DNA of 64,000 bases from Collybiopsis luxurians FD-317 M1 (lineage: Eukaryota; Basidiomycota; Agaricomycetes; Agaricales; Omphalotaceae), in the NCBI GenBank assembly GCA_000827265.1, contig KN834786.1, positions 262,683 to 326,682 of the forward strand. The letters run 5' to 3'. The position numbers and the translations under genes were made by a program. Under the pieces are notes generated by a model. The model had not been told where the DNA came from, did no database searches, and was given only the letters and a program-made list of their open reading frames with translations. Position 1 is the first letter of the stretch. Each line of letters opens with the position of its first letter. Below, piece by piece: positions 35,359 to 45,298 of the stretch.

Positions 35359-37379
35359 ATGATCACAGCTCTAGTGGATAATACCCTTTCTAGTTATGCT
35401 GCTGGCATTCTCCATTTCAACCAATTCTGTGACAATATGGGCATCTCTGAAGACAAGCACATGCCTGCCAATGACCAACTCATTATTGGTTTTATTGGCC
35501 ATTACATGGGCAAAGTTTCAGGCTCCTGTGTAAAGAACTGGCTTTCAGGTCTATGAGCATGGCATGATTACCATGAAGCCCCCTGGCCTTCAGACTCCTG
35601 GCACATACAGTTTGCTCAGGCTGGGGCTAGAATAGCTGGTGCCCACAACTGTAGACCAGCATGCAACCCCATCACTCTTTCTCATATCCTGGCTCTTTTC
35701 TTTGCTCTTGATTTTTCTATACCTTTCCACTGCGCCATATGGGCTGTGGCATGTACTGCATTTTGGGGTTGCTGACATCTTGGTAAGCTATAATATCTAC
35801 TCTCTTTCTCACTCTCTTAATTTTCTCATTCAGGTGAACTCACTGTCCCTTCCTCCCTACATTTTGACCTAAAATACCATGTCACTTGCAGCACCTGCAT
35901 CACTCAGTCTTTCCACCCCGATAACTCACCCAAAGCTCTTTCTTTTTTCATTCCCTGGACTAAAACTACCAAGGATAAAGGTGCCACAGTTGTTGCAACT
36001 GTGCAAAACAGTATTCTCACCACATTCTGTCCTTTCCCTGCACTCTCCAGGCACCTTGAAGCCAATGCCAACATCCCAGACAATTTCTCTTTCTTTGGCT
36101 ATATTGACAAGCACAGTAAACCCCAACACATGGTCAAATCCACTTTTCTAGCCTTTTGCAACAAGATTTAGAAGGCAGCCAAGCTTGAACATGTGCATGG
36201 ACATAGTTTCTGCATTGGTGGCACTGTAGAACTGCTTATCACAGGAGTTTCCCCTGAAGTTGTGGCTGCTATTGGAGGATGAACCTCTATGGCCCATCAG
36301 GAAAAGCACCTTAAGCCCAGGCAAATAAAGGAAGCTTGAGAGCACTTAGGAAATTAGCCAAATACTAGGAACCTTCAGGCACTCTCAGACAGTGCAAGTT
36401 GCCCAGTATGCTGGGGGTTCCCAGGTTTTGGCCTAATTCCTAGATGCCCTGGAAGATGTTTGAAAGTGGCCTGAGGGTCCCTGAGGGCTCCCTGAGGATC
36501 CCTGAGGATCCCAGAAGCTGGAATATTTTAAATGCTACAAATCATACAAAATTATATTGCAAATATTTGGTTATGCATTATTCTTATATAAATACACAAA
36601 CAGAACATTTATTTGATTGGAATTATGCAGAGGTTTTCACTTTTTCCATAAATCACATGATGAGCTCACTGTGAACTGTCTACAATCAAAAACATTTTCC
36701 CATGGTCAAAATATGCACAATATTATTATAACCTATTGTATATATACTATGTACATATGTATAGACTTTGTACTATGCAAATATACTGTTCTGGAGTATG
36801 CTAAGTCAATACAAAGCTTACATTAGTATATTGGACTATACTTAAAGTGTGATAACTGACTATGAAAACTGAAGTAATAGGCAACAATGTACCATTACAA
36901 GTATGATACTAAAGTGTATAAGAAGCAATACAAGAGTAGAATATATAGAGTAGAGTAAATGGAAGAACAGATGAAAGTATATTTTATTATTTCCCATTCA
37001 TATATTGAAGCCTCAGGACACCTCAAAGATCCCCAGGGATCCTGAGAGAACTTCAGGAATCCTCAGGCTCCACAGGATTAGGGGGGTGTCCTCTGGCACC
37101 CTGGGCACCCTATGTAGCCTAGGTCTCCTGAGAAGCCTTAAACTGCCTGAGGACAGCCCATGTGTGCCTAGGCTATAGGGAATTTTTCCTGATGCCTTTC
37201 TTATATACTGGCAATGTTTTCAAGATATCATTCCCGCTCATGTTTTCAAAGCTTATTCCCCCAATCAACTTGACTGTCTCAAACAAACCCTTGATGATTT
37301 TTGTAAAGCTAATAAAATACCTGACTCCCTTATTGACCACTGTATCTGCAGCTACAATATCACTGAATTTGAACTCTAA
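35359..37379 (+). pseudogene. Tyrosine recombinase of the YR retrotransposon, broken
   Basis: The recombinase N-domain reads TLSSYAAGILHFNQFCDNMG. After a TGA at an arginine position comes AWHDYHEAPW. The first catalytic-arginine region reads FWGC-stop-HLG, then across an apparent intron ELTVPSSLHFDLKYH; family members have Arg where the TGA stands. The box II motif reads HGHSFCIGGTVELL, with Cys where the catalytic Arg of HxxR is expected. TIR copy B splits the tail exactly before FLIYWQCFQDIIPAHVF, the region with the expected catalytic Tyr. Stop at 37379. At least four sense-to-stop changes make this inactive. Confidence 0.8.
36295..37194. mobile_element. TIR element copy B inside recombinase
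   Basis: 900 bp, same ends (CATCAGGAAAA ... TTTTTCCTGATG) and internal blocks as copy A. The flanking dinucleotide is CC on both sides. Removing the element and one CC restores the recombinase reading frame across the site (TSMA then FLIYWQ), which supports a 2-bp target duplication. No coding capacity. Confidence 0.85.
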
Positions 37380-37567
37380 TTACCTATATACAATCCTGTA
37401 ACTATTACTTTTATTTCTTGTACAATGCAGTTGTGATTGGTCCTACATAATGGAAACAAGCTCAGCTCTATTTGGGGTTTCCAGGCACTACCCTCTGCCG
37501 GCGCTCTTGTCAGTGAACTTTGCTCTATCTGGGATGTTCAGGCATGGGCATCCATGGGTGGGCCTGC

Positions 37568-37681
37568 GCAGGGACAAGCCCCAGCCAAAACCCCTCAAAG
37601 CTAGGATTTGACATAGTCCTTTGCAGGACTCTGCCTTTCCTCTCTCCTCTTTCCCATTTCCACAAAGGAGCATTGCCTTAT
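37568..37681 (+). repeat. Split direct repeat B1
   Basis: 114 bp, nearly identical to 37942-38055 (about two differences). It contains GGACAAGCCCCAGCC at its start and GGAGCATTGCCTTAT at its end. Confidence 0.85.
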
Positions 37682-37700
37682 TCCGTGGTAAGCCTAGCAA

Positions 37701-37827
37701 AGCTGGCTTACTGGAGGATAAGGCAAGGGTGGCAATGAGTCACCCACAGTGCCATTTAGGCGCCAGCATCTCTCTCTGCCTTCCACCCTCATTGCTGCCC
37801 CAAGCAGTCACATTTCAGAAGAAAATC
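37701..37827 (+). repeat. Split direct repeat A2
   Basis: 127 bp partner of A1, lying 19 bp after B1. It has lost most of the CpG sites still present in A1. Confidence 0.85.
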
Positions 37828-37941
37828 CCCACCCTCCTGTCCCTCTATATCAAGCATCTGACTATCAGCTGGGATGTTCCAGGCTCATCTTAGTGCAGTA
37901 ACACAATTCTGTTTACTTTCAGTCAACAGCTGCCCACCCGT

Positions 37942-38055
37942 GCAGGGACAAGCCCCAGCCAAAACCCCTCAAAGCTAGGATTTGACATAGTCCTTCGCAG
38001 GACTCTGCCATTCCTCTCTCCTCTTTCCCATTTCCACAAAGGAGCATTGCCTTAT
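37942..38055 (+). repeat. Split direct repeat B2, right end of retrotransposon
   Basis: 114 bp partner of B1. Its last base directly abuts the terminal inverted repeat of the next element, which starts CTAGCTCTCC at 38056. Confidence 0.85.
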
Positions 38056-41000
38056 CTAGCTCTCCCCCCCCCCACTCCCAATCATGTGACCAAATCATGT
38101 GACTACCTAAATCACACAATATCAGAATCTTTGGGAAAGGCAGTTTCTGCCACACTCCCAAAGTGTGTCTTAGGTTTTAGTTGAACTCTATGCATTGCAT
38201 ACACATATTTTCTTGTCACATGTTGTACTACCCATTATTTCCAATATGTAACTAGGGTTAGGTTTTAGGACTTTGGAACAAGAAATTTAGTCCACTGTCA
38301 CTGCATACTTAAGCATCTCCTACTGATGGACCCCAAAAACAATCCTCCTGGACCCAAATATAGCAAATGTCCTTCTCTGTTGCCCCCAAACTGGGTAGGC
38401 ACTACCTGTCAGTGTTGTCAGGATAGAAGGAAAAAAGACTATCTGAAAGAGAAGGCTGCCAAAAGTTTATCAGAGCCTGATACTGAAGCCCAGCAATTAG
38501 CCAGCAAAAGATGGTGCGCAGACACCTTCAAGACCTCAGGACCAGCACCAAAGTGCTTGATTCTTGCAGACCAATACAATGGACACATAAACTCAGCTAC
38601 AACTGGCAGATTTAGGAGAGAAGACAGCGGTAGTGAAGATGGAGACAGACCACATGTAAATATGAACCATTTAGTATCCTATAGCTCAATAACTGACTCA
38701 TACAACCAGGGATGTATGGTATATGGCACAGCTGAAGAAATGTTCCTTGCCCTCAAAAGCTCACTTGGCACAAAAGGAACAGGGACATTCCATGGTGCAT
38801 ACACAATGGCCTTTGACCTGCTTGTTTCTCACAGAGAGAAAGTGAGGATGACAGCTTGCAAAGTATGGACTGCTACAGTATTTAGATTCACATATGCATT
38901 TACCTATTTGCAAGTGAAATCTTGACTTACAACTTGATCAGTGTATGTGACAATACAAAAACTGGCATCCAAATGCATTATTGGTGCTCCCAAGATGCCG
39001 ATCATAAAAAATGTTCCAAGAAAAGCACCAAGGAGAATGCCGTCTACTGCGACACTATTGGTATGGAGCGCTACAACTGTCACAGCTGCACTACCATTTC
39101 TGTATGCACAGATCTTTCCAACACTGCAAAAGTTCTAGTCAGGGTCAATATTCACCACAAGGTGAATCACAAACCATACTATAATGTCACCATGCCTGTA
39201 AACACTATCAAGACCATTCAAAGCAATATGGGAACCTGCAAACTGGTTGACCTTGTTCCACTCATTCAGAAAGAAACCCTGAATGTTACTGCATCTCAAA
39301 TATATTTTGCTTGGATGAAATTATCCAAGGAGATTTGGAAATGAGCTGACAATCAAATTGAGTCAGCTGAACTACTCTTGGATGAGCTTGGGGACAAAAT
39401 TGAAGTGGGAATGATCAACCTTACCAAAGGCATTGAACAGTTGAGCTGGACCATCAAAAAAATTGCAGGTTAGCTTGGCAAGGGTGCTGTTGAGGTTGTG
39501 TTAGATGCTACATGTGAGTGTCTAGCTAACTGGTTCATCCACGAAATGTACTCACATTTATCAGATAAAACAAATTCAAAACACCTTGAGCTACACTGTG
39601 TCATGGCAGAGGTAGATAATGCTGGATTCCCCCTGTTCTATTGTCTCCTATCAACTGTCAATGCCATCTCTCAGAATAAGTGAACAACTGCACTTACTGA
39701 GTAGACAAAGAGTCTTCAAGATAAGTGGGGCATTAACCCTTCATTTGTTCACCTGGATAAAGACATGGCAGAGATTGGGATGGTAAGAGAGGTGTGGGTA
39801 GATGCAAAGATTCAGTTATGCTATTGGCACATGAAACAGGCTGTTTGTGAATGTTTGGCAAAATCAAAACTTTCCACAACACCATACTGACCAGGCAGAG
39901 CAAAGAATGAATTCCCCTTCATTGACCTGCAGTTCCATCCACTCAGAAGAGTGGATAAGCATGAGCATGAAGGGGGGCTTGACTATTATCAGCCTCTTGT
40001 CCAAAGTATGGATTCCAACCCAAATTCTATCCTTCCCTGTATTCCCCAACACAACCCATCCGCTACCCTTCCCATCCATGGCACAAGTGATATAGAAGAT
40101 GACAACAATAATAAAGCAAATGAGGCAGTAAAGAAAAAGCCTCATGTGACCCAAGTCCAGATGCCCACAGGTCAGCTCATCAATCTTATCCATGTAGTCA
40201 GCACAACACCTGCAGAGCATGAAATTAGCATTAGTGACACTGAAGAGGATTCTGATGAATGGCATGCCTTTTGCCCTGACATTTATCACAAGAAGATTAT
40301 TCAGATGATGGTGAGCCATCTGAATGCTCATCCCATGATTCACGGATACTCTGCGCCAACTAGGGACAGAATATGCTATTGGGCTGTAAAGGAAATGTAT
40401 TTATACTGTGTAAAAAATGAACTGAGTGAGGTATGGGCATACATGTGGGAAAACTGGTATAGACCAGGCAGATGGGAGCTTTGGGCATGCTCTGTGCACA
40501 AAGATTTACCTGTATTGTGAACCACAATGATGGTAGAAGCACAGTGAGTATTCAAGTATTATTAGAGGTAAACTGTTTTCTTACCATTGAATGTGTAGCT
40601 GGTGTAAAATCAAGAACAATTTTCTACACCATTTTCACAAACCTCATGTTGACTTTCTCATCTGGATCCTCACTGCAAAACTTGCTCCTGTATACTACCA
40701 AAAACTTGATTTACTCCTGCAGCCTGTAGGCCGATTGTATTGAGAATGTAGTTCCTGGCAAAAAGCTTTCAAAAAGGACTGGAAGGAATGCTTGACAAAG
40801 AATATATTGTACCCACTGGATCCTAGATACAAGCCTGATGTTGTTCAATGGGTGTGCACTTGCCCAAGTTTCACTATGAGCTGATTCCTCATCTGCAAAC
40901 ATCTGGTGCAGATGATGGAGGAAGTCTTGCCCAGGTTCTTCTATGAAGTGAAATGAAACTGTACATTTCCTGTTTGGCGCCACTCCAGCCTAAAGCTGAA

Positions 41001-41773
41001 ACAAAGGTTGATAGCAGATTCTTTAGGTAAACAGTTTAACAGCTTACCTTCTTTGAGCCCCACAATTCCATACTCTACTCTCTCTCATCCTCTGCCCAAC
41101 CCTTCAGCCCAAGCCTCAGACAATCTAGACAGCGACAGTGATGATACAGAGGACAATGATGATGAGGTCTTCTATGCATCTCAGGAGTCCTTTGAACAAT
41201 TCAGACTGGGTGTGACTTCTTGGATGGATTGGAATATCAACTTCAATTCCAAGATCTTCAAATGCTGGAGACTGTGGAGCTTCTTGTATCTTGCTGAGGA
41301 CTGCCTTGCTGTGGAGAACTGGGAAAATGTAAACAGAGGTGCAAGAACAAGGACATGGGATTTGGCATGAGCAAATGCCATGTATTATTGATCCAGGCCC
41401 AGAATTTCAGAGAGAGACTCTTGAGGATATCAAGTGCATCTGCTCCCTCCAGAATGTGCCTCTCAATGTCACAGAGAAATGGGGGGGAAGAGAAGGTGGG
41501 GGGAAGAAAGCAAGAATGGTGACATGTTGACACAGTTGACAGACAGCTGGCTAATGATCATTTCGCACATAATAACATAGTATATAATAATGCCCATGAT
41601 ATTACAGTCAAGTTTTAATATATTTCTTGGTTCTCTTCAAGACCAAATTCAACATACAGACCTTCAACAAATGGACATGACACAATTCACACAATGGACT
41701 TTAGGAACTTCAAACAAAAGGCTATGCATGATTTGGTCACATGATTGGGGAGTGGGGGGGGGGGGAGAGCTAG
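38056..41773 (+). mobile_element. Mutator-like DNA transposon (MULE), decayed
   Basis: Bounded by inverted repeats of about 45 bp: left CTAGCTCTCC, a C-run, then CAATCATGTGACCAAATCAT (38056-38099); right is the reverse complement (41727-41773). Inside lies a MULE transposase remnant. A clean 9-bp target duplication is not visible. Its ends resemble those of the non-autonomous element at 42093-42914, which shares CTCTCCCCC and a CATGTGACCA core. Confidence 0.8.
38326..41370 (+). pseudogene. MULE transposase with SWIM zinc finger, broken
   Basis: Start MDPKNNPPGPKYSKCPSLLP. The N-terminal zinc-binding region reads HYWCSQDADHKKCSKKST. The transposase core reads KWGINPSFVHLDKDMAEIG then DAKIQLCYWHMKQAV, the second Asp region and CxxWH motif of MULE transposases. 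The SWIM finger reads VCTCPSFTMS-stop-FLICKHL (CxCx(n)CxH) near 40853-40900. An acidic tail (DNLDSDSDDTEDNDDE) ends near 41370. More than ten stops and frame changes interrupt it, many of them TGA or TAG. It cannot make transposase. Confidence 0.75.
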
Positions 41774-43394
41774 AGAAGCTGCTATTCCTCACATTCGATG
41801 TAACAGAATGACAGTTTCAAGGAATGAGAAGATACCATGATTCAGTTAGAGTGTGTCTGGGCCAGAAATTCGATGATGAACTGGTAAACTGTATTGAATG
41901 CAAGCCTTGTCAATGTAGAGCTGTGTATCACAACAACAACCAATGATGGTTCAGGCAATGACAGAGAGCAAACAAAAGGTTTTTAGAGTAAGCAAATATG
42001 AAGATCCAAACCTGTTGAGGCATACCAGTGGCCTTTCTAGCAATCCAAAGATTGCCCACCACACTTTCTCTCACATTGAGTCCTTTTTTCAAAGCTTCCC
42101 TAACTCTCCCCCTTGCACCAAAACATGTGACCAGTCATGTGATTACCAGCTAGATTCTCAATAATATACTATAAGATTTGAAGAGAGCTAAGTACAGTGA
42201 CTGTAAGACTTAGAAGAAAACACAGTACTATACTTGTCAGACATGTTCAGAACATGTTCCAAGATCATTCCTGTTGCCCATCACACTGCCCCCCTGCTGA
42301 TCACTGCTGATTGCAGTGATGCCCATATATTGCTTCCCGCTCACTGCTTCCTGCTCACTGTTCCTGCCTCCTGCCCATTGTCCCACCTATGGATGTGGTA
42401 TATTTATCATACAATTGGCCTACTAGTTGATGCATGCTTCAGTTGAGACAGTAAATTTGGAATAAACTTTATTATTGGGCAGTAGGCCTTTACAATAATC
42501 CATATATATATGAATTTAAGTACTAGTATGTAGTATAGAGGGTAAAGTTCCAAATATTTTGGAGGCAAGACTGGGTGGGAGTTGGGTGGGAAGCAGCAAG
42601 CAGGAGGCAAGGAGTGGGAAGCAATACATGCAATCAGCTGTGATCAGTGAGATCAGCAAGGGGGCAGTGTGGTGGGTGACAGGAATGATGATAATGACTT
42701 TGCCTTGGAACATGTTCCAAACATGTCCAAGACTGCAAGAGAATTTTTCTTAGTCTTACAGTCACTGTACATAGCTCTAGTCAAATCTTATAGTATATTA
42801 CTGAGAATCTAGCCAGTAATCATGAAGTTGAAGTTGAACTTCATTCTCCAAATTTCTGGTAAATCACATGACTGGTCATGCATTTTGGTGCAAGGGGGGA
42901 GAGTTAGGGAAGCTTTTTTTCAATGACCAGTGGGCATGCAAAAAAATCACTAAAAATACAAAACTTGAGCCAAATGCAAGCATTAGATCCAAATAATCAG
43001 TGCTGCTAATTTCTTGGCATTTGGTTTGCACATCTTTGAGAACTGGGTCAAGACTTCTTGTGTGTAAAAGGTTGTGAACTCTGGAAGTATTGCATAAAAT
43101 ATTGCAGACTGAGTGCAATAAGAAGAGTACAAATGTCAAATGGAGCCGGAATATACATAGGGAGGTCATAGAGAGTAGGAACCACCATTGTTGAAGTAGC
43201 AGATTGGGGGAGAACATCAACAGTGGACCCAAAATCTGGAAATAGCCTTATGAAACCATGTTTTTCAGACATTTCGGGGTGGTACCTGATCTGCCATCAC
43301 TCTCAACCATCTGCGCCTGACCCTGAAAAGGGTTCAAAATATTCATTTTAAGTTACTCTACAACACTGAATCCCTCCCAAGCCATTCTGAAGCT
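41774..43394. other. Unassigned CpG-poor sequence around the MULE-type MITE
   Basis: Outside the element at 42093-42914 there are weak minus-strand frames, for example 43048-43272 (MSEKHGFIRLFPDFGSTVDV...), which may be the remnant of a gene or element that the MITE disrupted. No family is recognised. Confidence 0.35.
42093..42914. mobile_element. Non-autonomous long-TIR MULE element with 9-bp TSD
   Basis: 822 bp, begins AGCTTCCCTAACTCTCCCCC and ends with the reverse complement GGGGGGAGAGTTAGGGAAGCT-like end. Flanked by a perfect 9-bp repeat TTTTTTCAA (42084-42092 and 42915-42923), the target-duplication size of Mutator elements. The arms are inverted over about 300 bp each (for example CAGTGACTGTAAGACTTAG against CTTAGTCTTACAGTCACTG), so single strands could form a long hairpin. 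No coding capacity. Related to the MULE at 38056-41773 by its terminal motifs. Confidence 0.9.
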
Positions 43395-43685
43395 TGTGGA
43401 AATTGCTGTAGAGTGAGTGGCCAAGTACTTGTTGCAGATTCCAGTTTGAGTGCAAGTGCAAGCTAAGAAGCTTGTAGAAGCCTGTAGAATATTATAGAAC
43501 ATTTTCATAGTTTCTCTTTCATTTCCCTCTTGCCTTACTCATCTATGGACATTAGTCAGATACTTATGGTAGATACTTACAGTACTTACTAGAACATTCT
43601 AGATACTATGTACTTAGGTATATAAGGCTCTGAGAAGAGCCAACACCAATAAGTCCATTATCATTCCTATAACCCATTATCCACA
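43395..43685 (+). mobile_element. Probable solo LTR
   Basis: 291 bp with ends TGTGGAAATT ... TTATCCACA (TG...CA with short inverted ends) and an internal GTATATAAGG, a promoter-like TATA about 80 bp from the end. The flanking pentamers AAGCT and AAAGT are not a clean target duplication, so the edges are tentative. Confidence 0.5.
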
Positions 43686-43725
43686 AAAGTACTTACCCCT
43701 GGCTGGGTACCCTATTGTTGATAGT

Positions 43726-45090
43726 ACATTAGGAAAAGCAAATTTGTATCCTGGTGGTTGTGTCAAATTTAGGCTGTTGGAGTAATACCTCTGGAGGGTC
43801 AAAGCAGCATGATGGCCATTGCAAGGTAAGCTTCCCTCTTATATTTTGAGTGTACATTTGCACACTAACAACCTATATTTCTGAATAGTAATGTACCTTT
43901 GATGGAGTGGTTCTAATGAAGATGACACATTGCAATCTGCTGTATCCATGTTCATGGTTTGTCCACACTACAAAGCAAGACAAAATCAACCTGAAATGAA
44001 TTGTGACAAAGGCAAATAAAGGAAGCCCTACTCTGAATCAATACTTGCAGTTGCAGGCCACCTTCTAGTCTGTATGTTTTTACAAATGACTTCTTTATAA
44101 TAAGGTACACATTTTTGTGGGCTGAGCATTTGGAATTGTAGCTTGTAATATGCCTTATAAAAAGGTGTCTTTGTGTATCTATGGTCACTGTTGATAGGCA
44201 GCTCCATTCCTGAGTCAGGAAACCCTATGTCCTGTATGACAGGTGATCTTTAGAAAAATGTTTCAATCACATGGCAAGATCCTAGTTCAGAAGGTTTTTC
44301 TTTCTTTCTTTCTTTAATTTATTTTCACCAAATCCAATGGGTCATCAATGATAATGACACCCCAAACATTGTTTGGTTACATAGAGGACTGGTAGAGCTC
44401 AAGTTAGAAGAACTCTATGTATTAATAGAATTACTGTTAGACATGGTTTCCCCATGTCAATAGATAATGGAGGAACTCACATCAATTGGCATTGCATACA
44501 TAGCAGTAGAGACCAGTCCACTAGGCCCAAACAGGAAAGGCATAGTTGAACTTATGAAGCTCATGGTTTCACAGTAAAGGACTTGTGTGTGATTAGGAAT
44601 GAAAAGAAAAATGGTTAATTTTTGACCAGCAGTTTCTAGTGTCATTGGCTTTCTGAAGGCTCTTTAATTTTGCCCGGAACAACAATGCAGCTCCTTTAGG
44701 GAAAATTTTTGCTAAAAGTGTAAGCAGCATAAAAGGATTTTTTCTGATTTAACCCTTCAGTTGGAATTTGGTGAGGACTTGACCTAGCAATCACTGGAGT
44801 TAGAGCTCTTCAAGAGGGTAATGTCATGGGTGTTCATTGCTGCATTAGAGTTAAAGTAAAATTTATCTAGTAAGTTCATTTTGCCTTTGTGGGCAACAAA
44901 ATATAGAGCCTGACATCAGAAAAGATACTGTTTCTCCCAGGTTGCCAGGGCCAGCCCAAGGACCCCCCCCCCCTCCTAGGCTATTCTGAGACAGGCTGAA
45001 GCAGCATGGGATCTCTAGGGACATTGAGGTCAGCTCAGGCTGCTTCCAGGGAACCTCAAGTCTCACAGGCGGCTTGAAATCACCTAGGAC
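43726..45090. repeat. Repeat R1 (first copy), next to NLR gene
   Basis: About 1.36 kb, homologous to 57962-59979 once a solo LTR in the latter is removed. It starts ACATTAGGAAAAGCAAATTTG and ends within a truncated small TIR element (from 44914). Minus-strand frames in R1 and R2 share stretches such as GVIIIDDPLDLVK and KLTIFLFIPNHTQVLYCETM, so R once encoded a protein that I do not recognise. It has a TTTC microsatellite near 44299-44317. R1 is strongly CpG-depleted relative to the first 340 bp of R2. Confidence 0.7.
44914..45090. mobile_element. Truncated small TIR element in R1
   Basis: Left end CATCAGAAAAG, then a GGTTGCCAGGGCCAGCCCAA block and a C-run, homologous to the complete element at 59230-59979. 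The right terminal repeat is missing after CCTAGGA. Confidence 0.6.
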
Positions 45091-45298
45091 TTGTATATAA
45101 TGACTAGATATCCAAATGTAACAGTGGCACCTTTATCTTTCTTGATCTGTGTGATCACTATAGTGCTGTGTGCACTCTTGCTTATTTTTTAGCATTCAGA
45201 TTGTCCAAGCAGAAACAGAGCAAGCAGAAACAAAAATTTGGATAACATTTAAAAAGTTACAGTACCAAGCACACTAGTGTATAATATCAAACAGAAAT

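Larger units (their letters stand above)
30377..38055 (+). mobile_element. Ngaro/PAT-type tyrosine-recombinase retrotransposon, degenerate
   Basis: A 7.7 kb element with split direct repeats in the order A1 (30377-30503), coding region, B1 (37568-37681), A2 (37701-37827), B2 (37942-38055). A copies are 127 bp each and B copies 114 bp each. The coding region encodes in order a zinc-knuckle gag-like protein, reverse transcriptase with RNase H, and a tyrosine recombinase. That order with split direct repeats defines the Ngaro and PAT groups of YR retroelements; I see no methyltransferase domain, which favours Ngaro. Two copies of a TIR element have inserted (32718-33633 and 36295-37194), and many codons are broken. 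B1 and B2 differ at about two sites, so the insertion may be fairly young despite heavy CpG loss inside. Confidence 0.85.

Noticed and set aside
37190..37194. Longer target duplication for TIR copy B including GATG
   Set aside because: GATG belongs to the inverted terminus shared with copy A; only the CC duplication is symmetrical and restores frame.
38047..41789. 9-bp target duplication around the MULE
   Set aside because: The best candidate pair (GCATTGCCT and GCTATTCCT) matches at only six of nine bases, so it is not claimed.
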